Positions 9,201 through 9,345 of a stretch of 9,345 nucleotides of DNA are shown here, piece after piece. Below the pieces are notes generated by a model. It was not told the DNA's origin and ran no database searches. It worked only from the letters and a program-made list of their open reading frames with translations. A program made the translations under genes and the position numbers. Numbering within the stretch: position 1 is the stretch's first letter; each line of letters begins with the position of its first letter. The stretch is from SLQH01 sp964612995 (lineage in GTDB: Bacteria > Planctomycetota > UBA11346): positions 1 through 9,345 of the forward strand of contig CAZTGE010000156.1 in NCBI GenBank assembly GCA_964612995.1, given 5' to 3'.

Positions 9201-9345
9201 TCGTACGCGATGGGGTCTGGCGTCGAGTGGTGGGCGAAGCGGGTATCGCCGCAGGTGATGACTGGCCCCAGTGGGGCCAGCGGCCCGTGGAGCGCAAGCG
9301 CAGCCCCGCAGGCCGTCAGGCCGAGGAGCAAGTGCCGCCGGAGGG
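9197..9345 (+). other. Hairpin-rich edge sequence, possible start of a further repeat, RNA or ORF
   Basis: After copy B come a perfect 8-bp stem CCCCATCG-TACG-CGATGGGG (9197-9216), a GGCGA/TCGCC pair (about 9233-9250), a perfect 8-bp stem CTGGCCCC-AGT-GGGGCCAG (9262-9280), a GCGCAAGCGC stem and GGCC/GGCC pairs to the edge. A reading frame is open from ATG 9210 (or 9258) to the window end, about 45 codons. It is Ser/Pro/Arg-rich, resembles no family I know and has no good ribosome site. The density of stems suggests a structured RNA or the terminal part of a mobile element, but the edge prevents a decision. Confidence 0.35.

Overview
The window is high-GC DNA with strong G/C third-position bias, clear Shine-Dalgarno sites, overlapping start/stop codons, and a sigma54 promoter with an IHF-like site. 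This points to a Gram-negative bacterium, most likely Pseudomonadota (perhaps a gammaproteobacterium). The taxon is an inference, because no rRNA or tRNA gene is present.

Left part (1-490) is non-coding. It holds an imperfect palindrome at the very edge (about 16-54), a nested stem of unknown role (130-190), a cluster of five (C/G)TGTC motifs on both strands (252-321) that match the published PilR half-site, an IHF-like site (345-357) and a well-spaced -24/-12 promoter (416-431). This is the expected layout of a PilR/sigma54-dependent pilin promoter.

The plus-strand unit (491-3520) encodes a type IV pilin-like prepilin (219 aa). After a strong hairpin, probably a terminator or attenuator, comes a large multi-membrane-segment protein of the O-antigen ligase/Wzy/PglL superfamily with an unusual soluble C-terminal domain of about 310 residues.

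The minus-strand unit (9056 down to 3416) is a tightly packed five-gene operon whose junctions overlap by 4, 8, 4 and 4 nt. In transcription order it encodes a WbuB-like GT4 glycosyltransferase, a SAM methyltransferase, a DegT/PglE-type sugar aminotransferase, a PglC-type phosphoglycosyltransferase and a PglF/WbpM-type UDP-sugar 4,6-dehydratase. Together these would make a 4-amino-4,6-dideoxy-HexNAc nucleotide sugar, load it on undecaprenyl phosphate and extend it. The operon ends convergently with the ligase gene, and the two coding regions overlap by 105 bp.

Taken together, the window reads as a compact candidate pilin O-glycosylation locus: acceptor pilin, candidate oligosaccharyltransferase and the lipid-linked glycan pathway. 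No flippase and no PglD-like acetyltransferase are present. A near-identical palindromic element sits in inverted orientation at the two ends (about 16-51 and 9145-9180), so it brackets the whole cluster. The last 150 bases hold a run of hairpins that continues out of the window. The individual enzyme families are well known. The arrangement, the fused C-terminal domain and the flanking repeats are the parts worth following up.
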